64,000 bases of DNA from Mesorhizobium qingshengii (GCF_027563465.1 NZ_JAPFQA010000015.1:1-64000), one strand, 5' to 3'. Positions 29,647-38,818 are shown, counted from the first letter of the stretch. A program made the numbers and translations. The notes: generated from the sequence alone by a model not told the origin.

Positions 29647-30564
29647 TTACTTGGCGCTTTCCAGCGTATCGACCGCCTTCTTGAGGTTCGCGTCCGGAAT
29701 CTCGACCTTGGCGGCGCCGCGCAGCGACTTGACCAGCGCGAAATACTTGTCGCGGATGACCGCCTGCTTGGCCTGGTCCTTGACCTCGTCGAAGGCCGGC
29801 GGCTGCTTGGCGCGCTTGTCCTCCAGCTTGATGACATGCCAGCCGAACTGCGACTGCACCGGCTGCTCGGTGTACTTGCCGACCTCGAGCGCGAAGGCAG
29901 CCTTGTCGAACTCCGGCACCATCTGGCCAGGTCCGAACCAGCCGAGATCGCCGCCGCTGGTCTTTCCGCTCGGGTCGCTGGTGTGTTCGTTGGCGAGCTT
30001 CTGGAAGTCGGCGCCACCGTCGAGCTGCTTGATGATGGCCTCGGCCTCTTCCTTCGTCTTCACGAGGATGTGACGGGCGTGCACTTCGTTGACCGGCGGC
30101 GTGTTGGCGATTTCCTGGTCGTAGCGGGCGCGAACCTCGGCGTCGGTGACCTTGTCGACGACGCCCTTCTCGACCATCTCGCCATGCAGCGCGCGCTGCT
30201 GCAGGAACGCCATGCGGCGCTGGAAGTCGGGATCCTTGTCGAGGCCGGTGGTGACTGCCTGGGCGGCCATGACGCGGATTTCGATGGCCGCCGAAAGCGC
30301 GGCGGCGCGGCGCTGCTCGGCCGGCAGCTGCGCGAACTGCTGCGAAAGCTCGCCTTCGGCGAGCACGAGGTCGGCCTCGGTCAAGGGCTGGCCGTTGATC
30401 GTAGCGACGACGGCGTTCGGATCGACGGGTGCCGCGGCAGGTGCTGCCGCACCAGCCGGGGCGGGAGCGGTTTCCTGCGCCATCAGCGGCGACAGCGAAA
30501 GAGCCGACAGGCCGAATGCCAAGCCAAGGCTGGCGAGCGACGCGCGGCGGAACAACAAGGACAT
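29647..30564 (-). CDS. Periplasmic peptidyl-prolyl isomerase (parvulin, SurA/PrsA-like)
   Basis: A 305-residue exported foldase. Signal peptide about 1-29, then an Ala/Pro-rich stretch, an N-terminal SurA-like helical domain (50-140), and one parvulin domain (about 150-250) with VHARHILVKT at its start and QSQFGWHVIKLED at its end, both standard. It helps fold secreted or outer-membrane proteins by isomerising proline bonds. GGAG stands about 8 bases before the ATG. It is divergent from secA, so export and periplasmic folding genes share a 263-base upstream region; this pairing is common in Rhizobiales. Confidence 0.92.
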   Translation of the reverse strand: MSLLFRRASLASLGLAFGLSALSLSPLMAQETAPAPAGAAAPAAAPVDPNAVVATINGQPLTEADLVLAEGELSQQFAQLPAEQRRAAALSAAIEIRVMAAQAVTTGLDKDPDFQRRMAFLQQRALHGEMVEKGVVDKVTDAEVRARYDQEIANTPPVNEVHARHILVKTKEEAEAIIKQLDGGADFQKLANEHTSDPSGKTSGGDLGWFGPGQMVPEFDKAAFALEVGKYTEQPVQSQFGWHVIKLEDKRAKQPPAFDEVKDQAKQAVIRDKYFALVKSLRGAAKVEIPDANLKKAVDTLESAK

Positions 30565-30661
30565 GTAGATGACTCCGGTAAGGGATTGTAAAAAGCGGGG
30601 TGGCTTCCAGATCAGCCAGATTGTGGCGGAATTTGGCGCGACCGGCAGGGCCAGCGCGGCG

Positions 30662-30690
30662 TTGACATCAGTTGAGCCCCCTCTTATCTG
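30662..30690 (+). promoter_or_regulatory. Housekeeping-type promoter for secA
   Basis: TTGACA at 30662-30667, a 17-base spacer, then TATCTG at 30685-30690. The -35 is a perfect consensus and the spacing is ideal; the -10 matches only the first three bases. Transcription from here would give a leader of about 130 bases before the secA ATG. Confidence 0.5.
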
Positions 30691-30827
30691 TCCAACGACT
30701 TTGCGTCCAGAACCGTTTTCCGGGCGCTTTTTGTGTTTGCCCGTATTCAGGCGGTGCGTCACGTGGAATTGATGGGGCCGGCCGGCGCCCGTCTCAAGAT
30801 TGAGAATTCTATCGAAAGGACCATTGG

Positions 30828-33560
30828 ATGGTCAGTCTCGGCGGTCTCGCCCGTAAGGTTTTCGGTTCCTCCAATGACCGTCGGGTCAAATCGACCCGGC
30901 CCCGCGTCGAGGCGATCAATGCCATGGAAAACGAGATGCGGGCGCTCTCCGACGAGGAGTTGGTCGGCCGCACCGCGAAATTCCGCCAGGACATCGCCAA
31001 TGGCGCCACGCTCGACGACCTGCTGGTGCCTGCCTTTGCCACCGCCCGCGAGGCGGCCCGCCGCGTGCTCGGCATGCGTCCCTTCGATGTCCAGCTGATC
31101 GGCGGCATGGTGCTGCACAATGGCGGCATTGCCGAGATGCGCACCGGCGAGGGCAAGACCCTGGTCGCGACGCTGCCGGTCTATCTCAACGCGCTCGCCG
31201 GCAACGGCGTCCACGTCGTCACCGTCAACGACTATCTCGCCACCCGCGACTCCGAATGGATGGGCCGCGTCTACAAGTTCCTCGGCCTCTCGGTCGGCGT
31301 CATCGTCCATGGCCTGTCGGACGAGGAACGTCGCGTCGCCTACGCCGCCGACGTCACCTACGCCACCAACAACGAACTCGGCTTCGACTATCTGCGCGAC
31401 AACATGAAGTACGAGCGCGCCCAGATGGTGCAGCGCGGCCACAATTACGCGATCGTCGACGAGGTCGATTCCATCCTGGTGGACGAGGCGCGCACGCCGC
31501 TGATCATTTCCGGTCCGCTCGAGGACCGCTCGGAAATGTACAACACCATCGACACCTTCATCATCCAGCTGCAGCCGCAGGACTACGAGATCGACGAAAA
31601 GCAGAAGACCTCGATCTTCACCGAGGAAGGCACTGAGAAGCTGGAGAACCTGCTGCGCGCCGCCGGCCTGCTGAAGGGCGAGTCGCTGTATGACGTCGAG
31701 AACGTCGCCATCGTCCACCATGTCAACAATGCGCTGAAGGCGCACCGGCTGTTCCAGAAGGACAAGGACTACATCGTCCGCAACGACGAGATCGTCATCA
31801 TCGACGAGTTCACCGGCCGCATGATGCCCGGCCGCCGCTATTCGGAAGGCCTGCACCAGGCGCTCGAGGCCAAGGAGCACGTGACGATCCAGCCGGAGAA
31901 CCAGACGCTGGCCTCCGTCACCTTCCAGAACTATTTCCGCCTCTACAAGAAGCTCGCCGGCATGACCGGCACGGCGCTGACCGAGGCCGAGGAATTCGGC
32001 AACATCTACAATCTCGACGTCACCGAGATCCCGACCAACCTGCCGGTCATCCGCAAGGACGAGGACGACGAGGTCTACCGGACGGTCGAGGAAAAATACA
32101 AGGCGATCGTCAAGGAGATCCGCGAAGCCAGCGCCAAGGGCCAGCCGACGCTGGTCGGCACCACCTCGATCGAGAAGTCCGAGCAGCTGGCCGAGCGCCT
32201 GCGCAAGGAAGGCTTCAAGGATTTCGAGGTGCTGAACGCCCGCCACCACGAGCGCGAGGCGGCAATCGTCGCCCAGGCCGGCAAGCCGGGCGCCATCACC
32301 ATCGCCACCAACATGGCCGGCCGCGGCACCGACATCCAGCTCGGCGGCAATGCCGAGATGCGCATCGCCGACGAGCTGGGCGACATGCCCGAGGGGCCCG
32401 AGCGCGAAGCCATGGAAAAGGCGATCCGGGACGATATCGCCAGGCTGAAGGAAAAGGCGCTGGCCGCCGGTGGCCTCTATGTGCTCGCCACCGAGCGCCA
32501 CGAATCGCGCCGCATCGACAACCAGCTGCGCGGCCGTTCCGGCCGCCAGGGCGACCCCGGCCGCTCGAAGTTCTTCCTGTCGCTCCAGGATGATTTGATG
32601 CGCATCTTCGGCTCCGAGCGCATGGACGGCATGCTGCAGAAGCTCGGCCTCAAGGAAGACGAGGCGATCATCCATCCTTGGATCAACAAGGCGCTGGAAA
32701 AGGCGCAGAAGAAGGTCGAGGCGCGCAACTTCGACATCCGCAAGAACCTGTTGAAGTATGACGACGTCTCCAACGACCAGCGCAAGGTGGTGTTCGAGCA
32801 GCGCATCGAGCTGATGGACGGCGAGGGCCTGCCCGAGATCATCGCCGAGATGCGCGAAGGGGTCATCGACGAGATCGTCGCCAAGGCCATTCCCGAAAAC
32901 GCCTATGCCGAGCAATGGGATGTCGCGGGCCTGAAGGCCGAGGTCGCCGAATTCCTCAACCTCGACCTGCCCGTCGACGAATGGGCCAAGGAAGAGGGCA
33001 TCGCCGAGGACGACATCCGCGAGCGCATCACCCAGGCCGCCGACGCCGCCGCCAAGGAGCGCGCCGATCGTTTCGGCCCCGAGGTGATGACCTATGTCGA
33101 GCGTTCGGTGGTGCTGCAGACACTCGATCATCTGTGGCGCGAGCACATCGTCAATCTCGACCATCTGCGTTCGGTCGTCGGCTTCCGCGGCTACGCCCAG
33201 CGTGATCCGCTGCAGGAATACAAGGGCGAGGCGTTCGAGCTGTTCCAGGCGATGCTGGGCAATCTGCGGCAGGCCGTCACCGCGCAGCTGATGCGCGTCG
33301 AGCTGGTCCGCCAGGCCGCCGAGGCGCCGCCACCGGAGGCGCCCGACATGTTCGGCACCCATATCGACGGCACCACCGGCGAGAATGATTTCGAAGGCGG
33401 CGAGACCGCCCTTCTGGTCCGTCCGGAGGCGACCGCCATCGTTGCTCCCGAGGACCGCGACCCGAACAATCCTGCGACCTGGGGCAAGATCGGCCGCAAC
33501 GAAGCCTGCCCGTGCGGCTCCGGCAAGAAATACAAGCATTGCCACGGGGCGTTCGCGTAG
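30828..33560 (+). CDS. secA: Preprotein translocase ATPase SecA
   Basis: Motor ATPase that drives unfolded proteins through SecYEG. 910 residues, typical for alphaproteobacteria. It has Walker A MRTGEGKTL, the DEAD-box-like segment DEVDSILVDEART, the preprotein cross-linking region, the second nucleotide-binding fold with GRGTDIQLGG and RRIDNQLRGRSGRQGDPG, the helical scaffold and wing domains, and a C-terminal zinc motif CPCGSGKKYKHCHG that binds SecB and phospholipid. GAAAGGA lies 6 bases before the ATG. It is a single-gene unit divergent from the parvulin gene. Confidence 0.98.
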   Translation: MVSLGGLARKVFGSSNDRRVKSTRPRVEAINAMENEMRALSDEELVGRTAKFRQDIANGATLDDLLVPAFATAREAARRVLGMRPFDVQLIGGMVLHNGGIAEMRTGEGKTLVATLPVYLNALAGNGVHVVTVNDYLATRDSEWMGRVYKFLGLSVGVIVHGLSDEERRVAYAADVTYATNNELGFDYLRDNMKYERAQMVQRGHNYAIVDEVDSILVDEARTPLIISGPLEDRSEMYNTIDTFIIQLQPQDYEIDEKQKTSIFTEEGTEKLENLLRAAGLLKGESLYDVENVAIVHHVNNALKAHRLFQKDKDYIVRNDEIVIIDEFTGRMMPGRRYSEGLHQALEAKEHVTIQPENQTLASVTFQNYFRLYKKLAGMTGTALTEAEEFGNIYNLDVTEIPTNLPVIRKDEDDEVYRTVEEKYKAIVKEIREASAKGQPTLVGTTSIEKSEQLAERLRKEGFKDFEVLNARHHEREAAIVAQAGKPGAITIATNMAGRGTDIQLGGNAEMRIADELGDMPEGPEREAMEKAIRDDIARLKEKALAAGGLYVLATERHESRRIDNQLRGRSGRQGDPGRSKFFLSLQDDLMRIFGSERMDGMLQKLGLKEDEAIIHPWINKALEKAQKKVEARNFDIRKNLLKYDDVSNDQRKVVFEQRIELMDGEGLPEIIAEMREGVIDEIVAKAIPENAYAEQWDVAGLKAEVAEFLNLDLPVDEWAKEEGIAEDDIRERITQAADAAAKERADRFGPEVMTYVERSVVLQTLDHLWREHIVNLDHLRSVVGFRGYAQRDPLQEYKGEAFELFQAMLGNLRQAVTAQLMRVELVRQAAEAPPPEAPDMFGTHIDGTTGENDFEGGETALLVRPEATAIVAPEDRDPNNPATWGKIGRNEACPCGSGKKYKHCHGAFA

Positions 33561-33572
33561 GGCGCTTCTTCC

Positions 33573-33627
33573 CTTCTCCCCGTCACTATACGGGGAGAAG
33601 GTGGCCCGCAGGGCCGGATAAGGGGCA
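33573..33627 (+). repeat. Palindromic intergenic repeat, copy 1
   Basis: Just after secA. The core 33573-33600 is an imperfect palindrome of two 11-base arms (CTTCTCCCCGT and ACGGGGAGAAG) around CACTAT, followed by a conserved tail (about 33601-33627) rich in GGC. A second copy lies in opposite orientation at 33877-33925. I recognise this as a repeat type widespread between genes in Mesorhizobium-like genomes. It may also serve as a hairpin at the end of the secA transcript. Confidence 0.75.
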
Positions 33628-33652
33628 GCGCTGAGTTTCGAAATCGGCGTCG

Positions 33653-33940
33653 CTAAAACCCCACGAATGCCGCCTCGTCGACGGTCACTCGAACATCTTC
33701 ATGCGCGCCGCCTTCCATCACCGTCGACAAGTCGATGGCCGGAGCCCCGTCGCGCACAGCCTCCGCCGGCAATATCCCGGTTGTGACAACAGCGCCTTGT
33801 CGGCCCGTCCCCACCATCGCGCCCCCAAAGCCGTGCACAGGCGCGGCTGGACCGGCACAGCGCAAATCCGTGCCGCCCGTTATCCGCCTGCCGGCACCTT
33901 CTCCTCGTATAGTGACGGGGAGAAGCGAGCTCCCGCCCAC
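33653..33940 (-). pseudogene. Possible gene remnant between two inverted repeats
   Basis: A 95-codon open frame on the minus strand with no recognised family. It begins inside repeat copy 2, so its first 20 or so codons are repeat-derived. The last 50 codons (from the ATG near 33819, ending DEAAFVGF) look more protein-like. There is no ribosome binding site and codon use is less biased than in neighbouring genes. It may be the tail of a lost gene or simply non-coding. Confidence 0.2.
33877..33925 (-). repeat. Palindromic intergenic repeat, copy 2 (inverted)
   Basis: The core 33898-33925 is nearly identical to copy 1 read on the other strand (one change in the arm, CTCCTC for CTCCCC), and the flanking tail (33877-33897) also matches with a few changes. 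The two copies therefore form an inverted pair about 300 bases apart. Confidence 0.75.
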
Positions 33941-34006
33941 GTTTTCTTAAGGTGTCTCCGCTACACCAAGGCCTGAAAAAGAGGCGGAAAACGGAGAGTA
34001 ATCGGG

Positions 34007-35407
34007 GTGCGCTTTTCCGCGGCCACGACAGCCGGGCGGTTCCTGCCGCAGCGTTTGGCGCTGCGCATCGGGCCGTTGCTTGACCGCATCGACGCCGTGC
34101 TGTTCACCGCCGACGAGCGCGGCGAGGCCGGCCGCATGTCGGTCATCGCCTTCTCCATCCGCATCATCAGCGCCGTCATCGCCTTCGTCAGCCAGGTGTT
34201 GATGGCGCGCTGGATAGGCTCGTTCGAGTACGGCATCTTCGTCCTCGTCTGGGTGACGATGGTCATCGTCGGCAACCTCGCCTGCCTCGGCTTCCATACC
34301 TCGGTCATCCGTTTCATCCCCGAATACCGCGAACGCGGCTTGATGGACGAACTGCGCGGCATCGTGCTGGCCAGCCGCCTGTTCGTGCTGATCGCCTCCA
34401 CGTTCATCGCCGGGCTCGGCGCGCTCGGCGTCTGGCTGGCTTCGCCGTGGATCGAAAACTACTACGTGGTGCCGTTCATCCTCGGCGTCATTTGCCTGCC
34501 GATGATCGCGCTCTCGGATCTGTTGCAGGGCCAGGCCAGGGCGAACAGTTGGGCGTTGTTCGCCCTGTCGCCGACCTATCTGGTGCGGCCGGTGCTGATC
34601 CTGCTGTTCATGGCGCTGATGCTGCTGGCGGGTTACGCCCCCGATGCCAGGACGGCGATATTCGCCTCGATCGCCGCCACCTACATCACCACGCTCGGTC
34701 AACTCATCGGCGTCACCAATCGCCTGGAAAAGCGGATTCCGGCTGGGCCGATGAAGGTGCATTTCGCCGAATGGTTCGTCGTCTCGCTGCCGATCTTCCT
34801 GGTCGAGAGCTTCTTCTTCCTGCTCACCAATGCCGACGTGCTGATGGTCGGCGCCTATATGGATCCCAACGACGTCGCCATCTATTTCGCCACGGTCAAG
34901 ACGCTGGCGCTGGTGCATTTCGTCTATTTCGCCGTCAAGGCCGGCGTTGCCCAGCGCTATGCGCAGTTCACCCATGGCGAGCCGGAGAAACTTGCCGCCT
35001 TCGCCCGCGAGACGGTGTCGTGGACGTTCTGGCCGTCGCTCCTGATGGCGACGCTTGTGCTGGCGCTGGGCGAGCCGATGCTGGTGCTATTCGGCCCCGA
35101 ATTCACCAGCGGCTATCCGCTGCTGTTCCTGCTCGTCTTCGGCGTCGTCGCGCGGGCCGCCGTCGGCCCTTGTGAAAGCCTGCTGACGATGAGCGGCAAC
35201 CAGAACATCTGCGCCGCCGTCTATGCCATGACGCTGGCCTTCAACATCGCTCTCAACGTGGTGCTGATCCCGCTTTTCGGCCTGTGGGGCGCGGCGATGG
35301 CCACCGCCTTTGCCATGATCTTCGAGGCCAGCGCGCTATCCTTCACGGTCTGGCGCCAGCTCGGCATCGTCATGCTCATCTTCGTGCCCGCGAAAGGAGC
35401 CGCGTGA
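34007..35407 (+). CDS. Oligosaccharide flippase family (Wzx/MATE-like) membrane protein
   Basis: A 466-residue polytopic membrane protein with about 12-14 helices after a 40-residue cytoplasmic start. It resembles polysaccharide-unit flippases: RMSVIAFSIRIISAVIAFVSQVLMARWIGSFEYGIF at the first helix pair is typical. It should move a lipid-linked glycan across the inner membrane. The start is GTG with GGAGAG about 8 bases upstream. Its stop overlaps the next gene's ATG by one base, so it is coupled to a GNAT/FemAB-like acyltransferase. No glycosyltransferases adjoin, so the substrate must be made elsewhere. Confidence 0.87.
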   Translation: MRFSAATTAGRFLPQRLALRIGPLLDRIDAVLFTADERGEAGRMSVIAFSIRIISAVIAFVSQVLMARWIGSFEYGIFVLVWVTMVIVGNLACLGFHTSVIRFIPEYRERGLMDELRGIVLASRLFVLIASTFIAGLGALGVWLASPWIENYYVVPFILGVICLPMIALSDLLQGQARANSWALFALSPTYLVRPVLILLFMALMLLAGYAPDARTAIFASIAATYITTLGQLIGVTNRLEKRIPAGPMKVHFAEWFVVSLPIFLVESFFFLLTNADVLMVGAYMDPNDVAIYFATVKTLALVHFVYFAVKAGVAQRYAQFTHGEPEKLAAFARETVSWTFWPSLLMATLVLALGEPMLVLFGPEFTSGYPLLFLLVFGVVARAAVGPCESLLTMSGNQNICAAVYAMTLAFNIALNVVLIPLFGLWGAAMATAFAMIFEASALSFTVWRQLGIVMLIFVPAKGAA

Positions 35408-36687
35408 TGGCCGCCGTCCCGTTGCTTGAGGAAACCAGCGGCGGCACGGCCGGCGCGATGGTGTCCGGCCTTGCCGGGCTGACCCGCGACGCCGATCCCG
35501 CCCATATCGAAATCCTCGCCAACAACCGGCCCGAGCGCAAACTGGCCATCTACCCGGCATCGGCCGGCTTCGACCTGGTCGAGGAACTGGACTATCTGTG
35601 CGCCCGCACGATCGAGCCGAACGTTTTCTTCAATCCGCGCTTCCTGGCGCCCGCCATGCCCCGGCTGGAGGATCGCGAGGTGCGGCTGGCGGTCATCCGC
35701 GACGGCGACGAATACCGCAACCGGCTGCGCCTGCTGGTGCCGTTCTCGGTTGAGCGGCCGGTGGTGCCGCTCGGTGTCCCGGTCATGCGCACATGGTCGA
35801 GCCCGTTCGGTCCGCTCGGCACGCCATTGGTCGACCGCGACGACCCGGTCGGCGTCGTCGAGGATTTCTTCGCGATGCTGTCGCGCCCGCACCTCAAGCT
35901 GCCGAAAGTGTTTGTCCTGCCCGACATCCGGCTCGATGGCCAGGTGGCGAGCCTGCTTGCCACCGTGGCCGAGACGCGCGGCCTGATGCTGGTCACCACC
36001 GGCCAGACCGAGCGCCCCGTGTTGGAGAGCGAGCTCGACGGAGACGACTATCTGAAGGCCTCGCTGCGCTCGCACCATTATCGCGAGTTCCGCCGCCTCA
36101 AGCGGCGCCTTGGCGACCTCGGCAGGCTGGACCATATCGTGGCGCGCGGGCCCGAAGAAATCCGCCATGCGATCGAAAGCTTCCTGACCCTGGAAGCGGC
36201 CGGCTGGAAAGGCCGCGAACGCACCGCCATGGCGATCGACCGCTACCGCGCCGCCTTTGCCCGCGAAGCCGTGCACCGGCTGGCCGAGCAGGACATGTGC
36301 CGCATCCATTCGCTGACGCTCGACGGCCGCACCATCGCTTGCCTGATCGTCTTCGTCGAAGCCGGCGTCGCCTACACCTGGAAGACCGCCTATGACGAGA
36401 CGCTGTCGGCCTATTCGCCGGGAACGCTGCTGATGATCGAGGTGACGAAGCAGCATCTCGACGACCCCAACATCATGATGACCGATTCCTGCGCCGTACC
36501 CGACCATCCGGTGATGAGCCGGCTGTGGACCGAGCGCAAGCCAATGGGCACGCTGGTGATCGGACTGACACCCGATGCCGACCGGCTCACCCGCCAGGCC
36601 GCCTCGCAACTGCATCTCTACCGCGAGACCCGCAACATGGCCCGCCTGCTGCGCAACCGGATGAAAAGCCTGTTGAGGCGGCGGTAG
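35407..36687 (+). CDS. GNAT family acyltransferase, FemAB/CelD-like (Acetyltransf_6 type)
   Basis: A 426-residue soluble protein. The C-terminal half (about 210-380) has the pattern of the Acetyltransf_6/CelD type: a basic helix SHHYREFRRLKRRL, then FLTLEAAGWKGRERTAM and later SLTLDGRTIACLIVFVEAG and AYDETLSAYSPGTLLM. Related proteins attach acyl or aminoacyl groups to exopolysaccharides, cellulose or lipid-linked precursors. The ATG overlaps the flippase stop (TGATG) with GGAG about 9 bases upstream. The coupling suggests it modifies the same glycan that the flippase moves. Confidence 0.84.
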   Translation: MAAVPLLEETSGGTAGAMVSGLAGLTRDADPAHIEILANNRPERKLAIYPASAGFDLVEELDYLCARTIEPNVFFNPRFLAPAMPRLEDREVRLAVIRDGDEYRNRLRLLVPFSVERPVVPLGVPVMRTWSSPFGPLGTPLVDRDDPVGVVEDFFAMLSRPHLKLPKVFVLPDIRLDGQVASLLATVAETRGLMLVTTGQTERPVLESELDGDDYLKASLRSHHYREFRRLKRRLGDLGRLDHIVARGPEEIRHAIESFLTLEAAGWKGRERTAMAIDRYRAAFAREAVHRLAEQDMCRIHSLTLDGRTIACLIVFVEAGVAYTWKTAYDETLSAYSPGTLLMIEVTKQHLDDPNIMMTDSCAVPDHPVMSRLWTERKPMGTLVIGLTPDADRLTRQAASQLHLYRETRNMARLLRNRMKSLLRRR

Positions 36688-36812
36688 ACCATGATCTCGA
36701 ACTTCCGCGGCTGGACGGGCAGGACCCTTGCCGAGACCCGCTATTCACACAATTCCGCAAATCGGCGGATGGGCATGTGCGATCCTATGCGACGCATGAT
36801 CTCGAGGCTGGA

Positions 36813-37649
36813 ATGATCGGGCGGCACGGTTTCATTCTCGCGGGCACTGTCGTCGCCGTTTGGGCTCTGTCAGGTCTTCTGTCGGCGGCGAGCGCCGCCA
36901 ATGCGTCTGTCTTCCTTGAAGACCAGACCTGGACCGAACTGCGCGATCTGATCGGCGCCGGCACGACGACGATCATTGTCCCGATAGGCGGCACCGAACA
37001 GAATGGTCCCGCCATGGCGTTGGGCAAGCACAATGTGCGGGTCAGGTTCCTGGCGGAAAAGATAGCCGGCCAACTGGGCAACGCCTTGGTCGCTCCCGTG
37101 ATCTCCTATGTTCCGGAAGGGACCATCGATCCGCCGGCCGCCCATATGCGGTTTCCCGGAACGATCACCATCAGCGACAAGACGTTCGAGCAGTTGCTCG
37201 AATCCGCGGCCCGCAGCTTCAAGCTGCACGGCTTCAAGACCATCGTGCTGATCGGCGACCACGGCAGTTATCAGGCCGACGAGCGCCTTGTGGCCGATCG
37301 CCTGAATGCCGAATGGCGCAAGACCCCGGTGCGGGTTTTCGCGGCGCTCCAATACTACCAGATCAGCCAGGGCGCCTATGTCGACAAGCTCTTGTCGGCC
37401 GGTGCGACGCAGCCCGAGATTGGAACGCACGCCGGATTGGCCGACACATCGCTCATGCTCGCCATCGATCCTTCCATGGTGCGCAAGGATCGCCTTGCGG
37501 CCGCCCCGAAGCTCAATGCCGGCGACGGCGTCTATGGCGGCGATCCGGCACGATCGTCGGCCGAGTTTGGCCAGCTCGGCGTGGACCTGATCGTCAATGG
37601 AACGACCGAAGCGATCCGCGAATTCACCGCAAAGCAGCAACCCAGATGA
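36813..37649 (+). CDS. Exported creatininase-family protein with variant metal site
   Basis: A 278-residue protein of the creatininase/MftE family. Unusually it has a signal peptide (about 1-31, hydrophobic core ILAGTVVAVWALSGLL). The first metal motif, normally EQHGPH then L-x-T-D, reads GGTEQNGPAMALGKHN: E62 is kept, N64 replaces the histidine ligand, and H73-N74 sit where the aspartate should be. The second motif is LIGDHGSYQ (D149, H150) instead of GNGHGGN. It may therefore bind metal differently or be inactive. GAGG lies 6 bases before the ATG. Its stop overlaps the next gene, a secreted beta-propeller, by four bases, implying a joint periplasmic function. Confidence 0.84.
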   Translation: MIGRHGFILAGTVVAVWALSGLLSAASAANASVFLEDQTWTELRDLIGAGTTTIIVPIGGTEQNGPAMALGKHNVRVRFLAEKIAGQLGNALVAPVISYVPEGTIDPPAAHMRFPGTITISDKTFEQLLESAARSFKLHGFKTIVLIGDHGSYQADERLVADRLNAEWRKTPVRVFAALQYYQISQGAYVDKLLSAGATQPEIGTHAGLADTSLMLAIDPSMVRKDRLAAAPKLNAGDGVYGGDPARSSAEFGQLGVDLIVNGTTEAIREFTAKQQPR

Positions 37650-38818
37650 TCAAGGCATATTGGTGGTTCACGAGCTTCTTCGCACCGCTCGTGTTGTCGC
37701 TCGCGCTGTCGTCGACATCAGCGCCAGCTGGCTCGTGCCCGGAGGATTGCAGCGATCCGCCGACGTCGCGCAGTCCCGTCAATATCTACAACCAGACAAC
37801 GGCCGACCATTTGAGCCCGGCGACCATGGGCGCGTTGCCACGCGTTTATGTTCCAAACCGGTCGTCCAACAGCGTATCGGTCATCGATACCGCAACCCTG
37901 AAGGAAGTGGACAGGTTCACTGTTGGGCTCAAGCCGCAGCACGTCGTTCCCTCCTGGGATTTGCGAACCCTGTGGGTCGCCAACAACGCCAGCGGAACCA
38001 GCAAGGGCAGCGTGACGCCCATCGACCCCAGAACCGGCAAACCGGGTCACGAAATTCCAGTCGACGACCCCTACAACATGTATTTCATGCCGGACGGAAG
38101 TTCGGCCATCATTGTGGATGAAGCCTATGAGCGGCTCGATCTGCGCGATCCGCAAACAATGGCGCTGAAATCGGTGATCCCCACGCCGACCTGTCCTGGC
38201 ATCAATCACGCCGATTTTTCCGCCGACAATGCCTATGCCATCTTCACATGCGAATATGGCGCTGGCGGCCTCTTGAAGGTGGACCTGAAAAACCAGAAGG
38301 TGCTCGGCCACCTCGCTCTGTCGAAGATGGGCATGCCGCAAGACATCCGGCTTTCCCGCGACGGCAAGGTCTTCTATGTCGCCGACATGATGAACGACGG
38401 CGTGTTCCTGATCGACGGAGACAGCTTTTCAGAGATCGGCTTCATCGCCACCGGTATCGGAACGCACGGCTTCGTCGTGAGCCGTGACGGGACAAGGCTC
38501 TACGTTTCGAACCGCGGCTCGCACAAGATGGAGCAAGGCCGTGCGAAGGGACCGGGCAGTGTGACCGTCATCGACTTCGCCACCCGCTCGGTCGTCGCGC
38601 AATGGCCCATACCTGGCGGTGGCAGCCCCGACATGGGAAATGTCAGCGCCGACGGCAAGCAATTGTGGCTGTCCGGCCGCTTTGACAGCGAGGTCTACAT
38701 GATCGACACGGCCTCGGGCGCCGTGACGAAAATCCGGGTTGGCGTCGAGCCTCACGGCCTGACGGTCTGGCCGCAGCCCGGCCGATACTCGCAGGGGCAT
38801 ACGGGGAACATGCGGTGA
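37646..38818 (+). CDS. Secreted YVTN-type beta-propeller protein
   Basis: A 390-residue exported protein with a signal peptide (about 1-28) and two cysteines soon after (S-C-P-E-D-C). The body is made of YVTN/lactonase-like blades: PRVYVPNRSSNSVSVIDTATLKEV, then KVFYVADMMNDGVFLIDGDS, then TRLYVSNRGSHK and KQLWLSGRFDSEVYMIDTAS, giving a seven-bladed propeller by pattern. The ATG overlaps the creatininase-family stop (ATGA). Such propellers bind cofactors or act as partners of quinoprotein or peptide-modifying systems; here the partner is presumably the creatininase-like protein. Confidence 0.86.
   Translation: MIKAYWWFTSFFAPLVLSLALSSTSAPAGSCPEDCSDPPTSRSPVNIYNQTTADHLSPATMGALPRVYVPNRSSNSVSVIDTATLKEVDRFTVGLKPQHVVPSWDLRTLWVANNASGTSKGSVTPIDPRTGKPGHEIPVDDPYNMYFMPDGSSAIIVDEAYERLDLRDPQTMALKSVIPTPTCPGINHADFSADNAYAIFTCEYGAGGLLKVDLKNQKVLGHLALSKMGMPQDIRLSRDGKVFYVADMMNDGVFLIDGDSFSEIGFIATGIGTHGFVVSRDGTRLYVSNRGSHKMEQGRAKGPGSVTVIDFATRSVVAQWPIPGGGSPDMGNVSADGKQLWLSGRFDSEVYMIDTASGAVTKIRVGVEPHGLTVWPQPGRYSQGHTGNMR

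Noticed and set aside
30768..30827. A short leader peptide upstream of secA, as in SecM
   Set aside because: The open frame has no stop before the secA start and no arrest motif, and SecM-like control is not known in this group.
30759..33545. A 928-codon open frame antisense to secA
   Set aside because: Exact shadow of secA, with no domain or start signal of its own.
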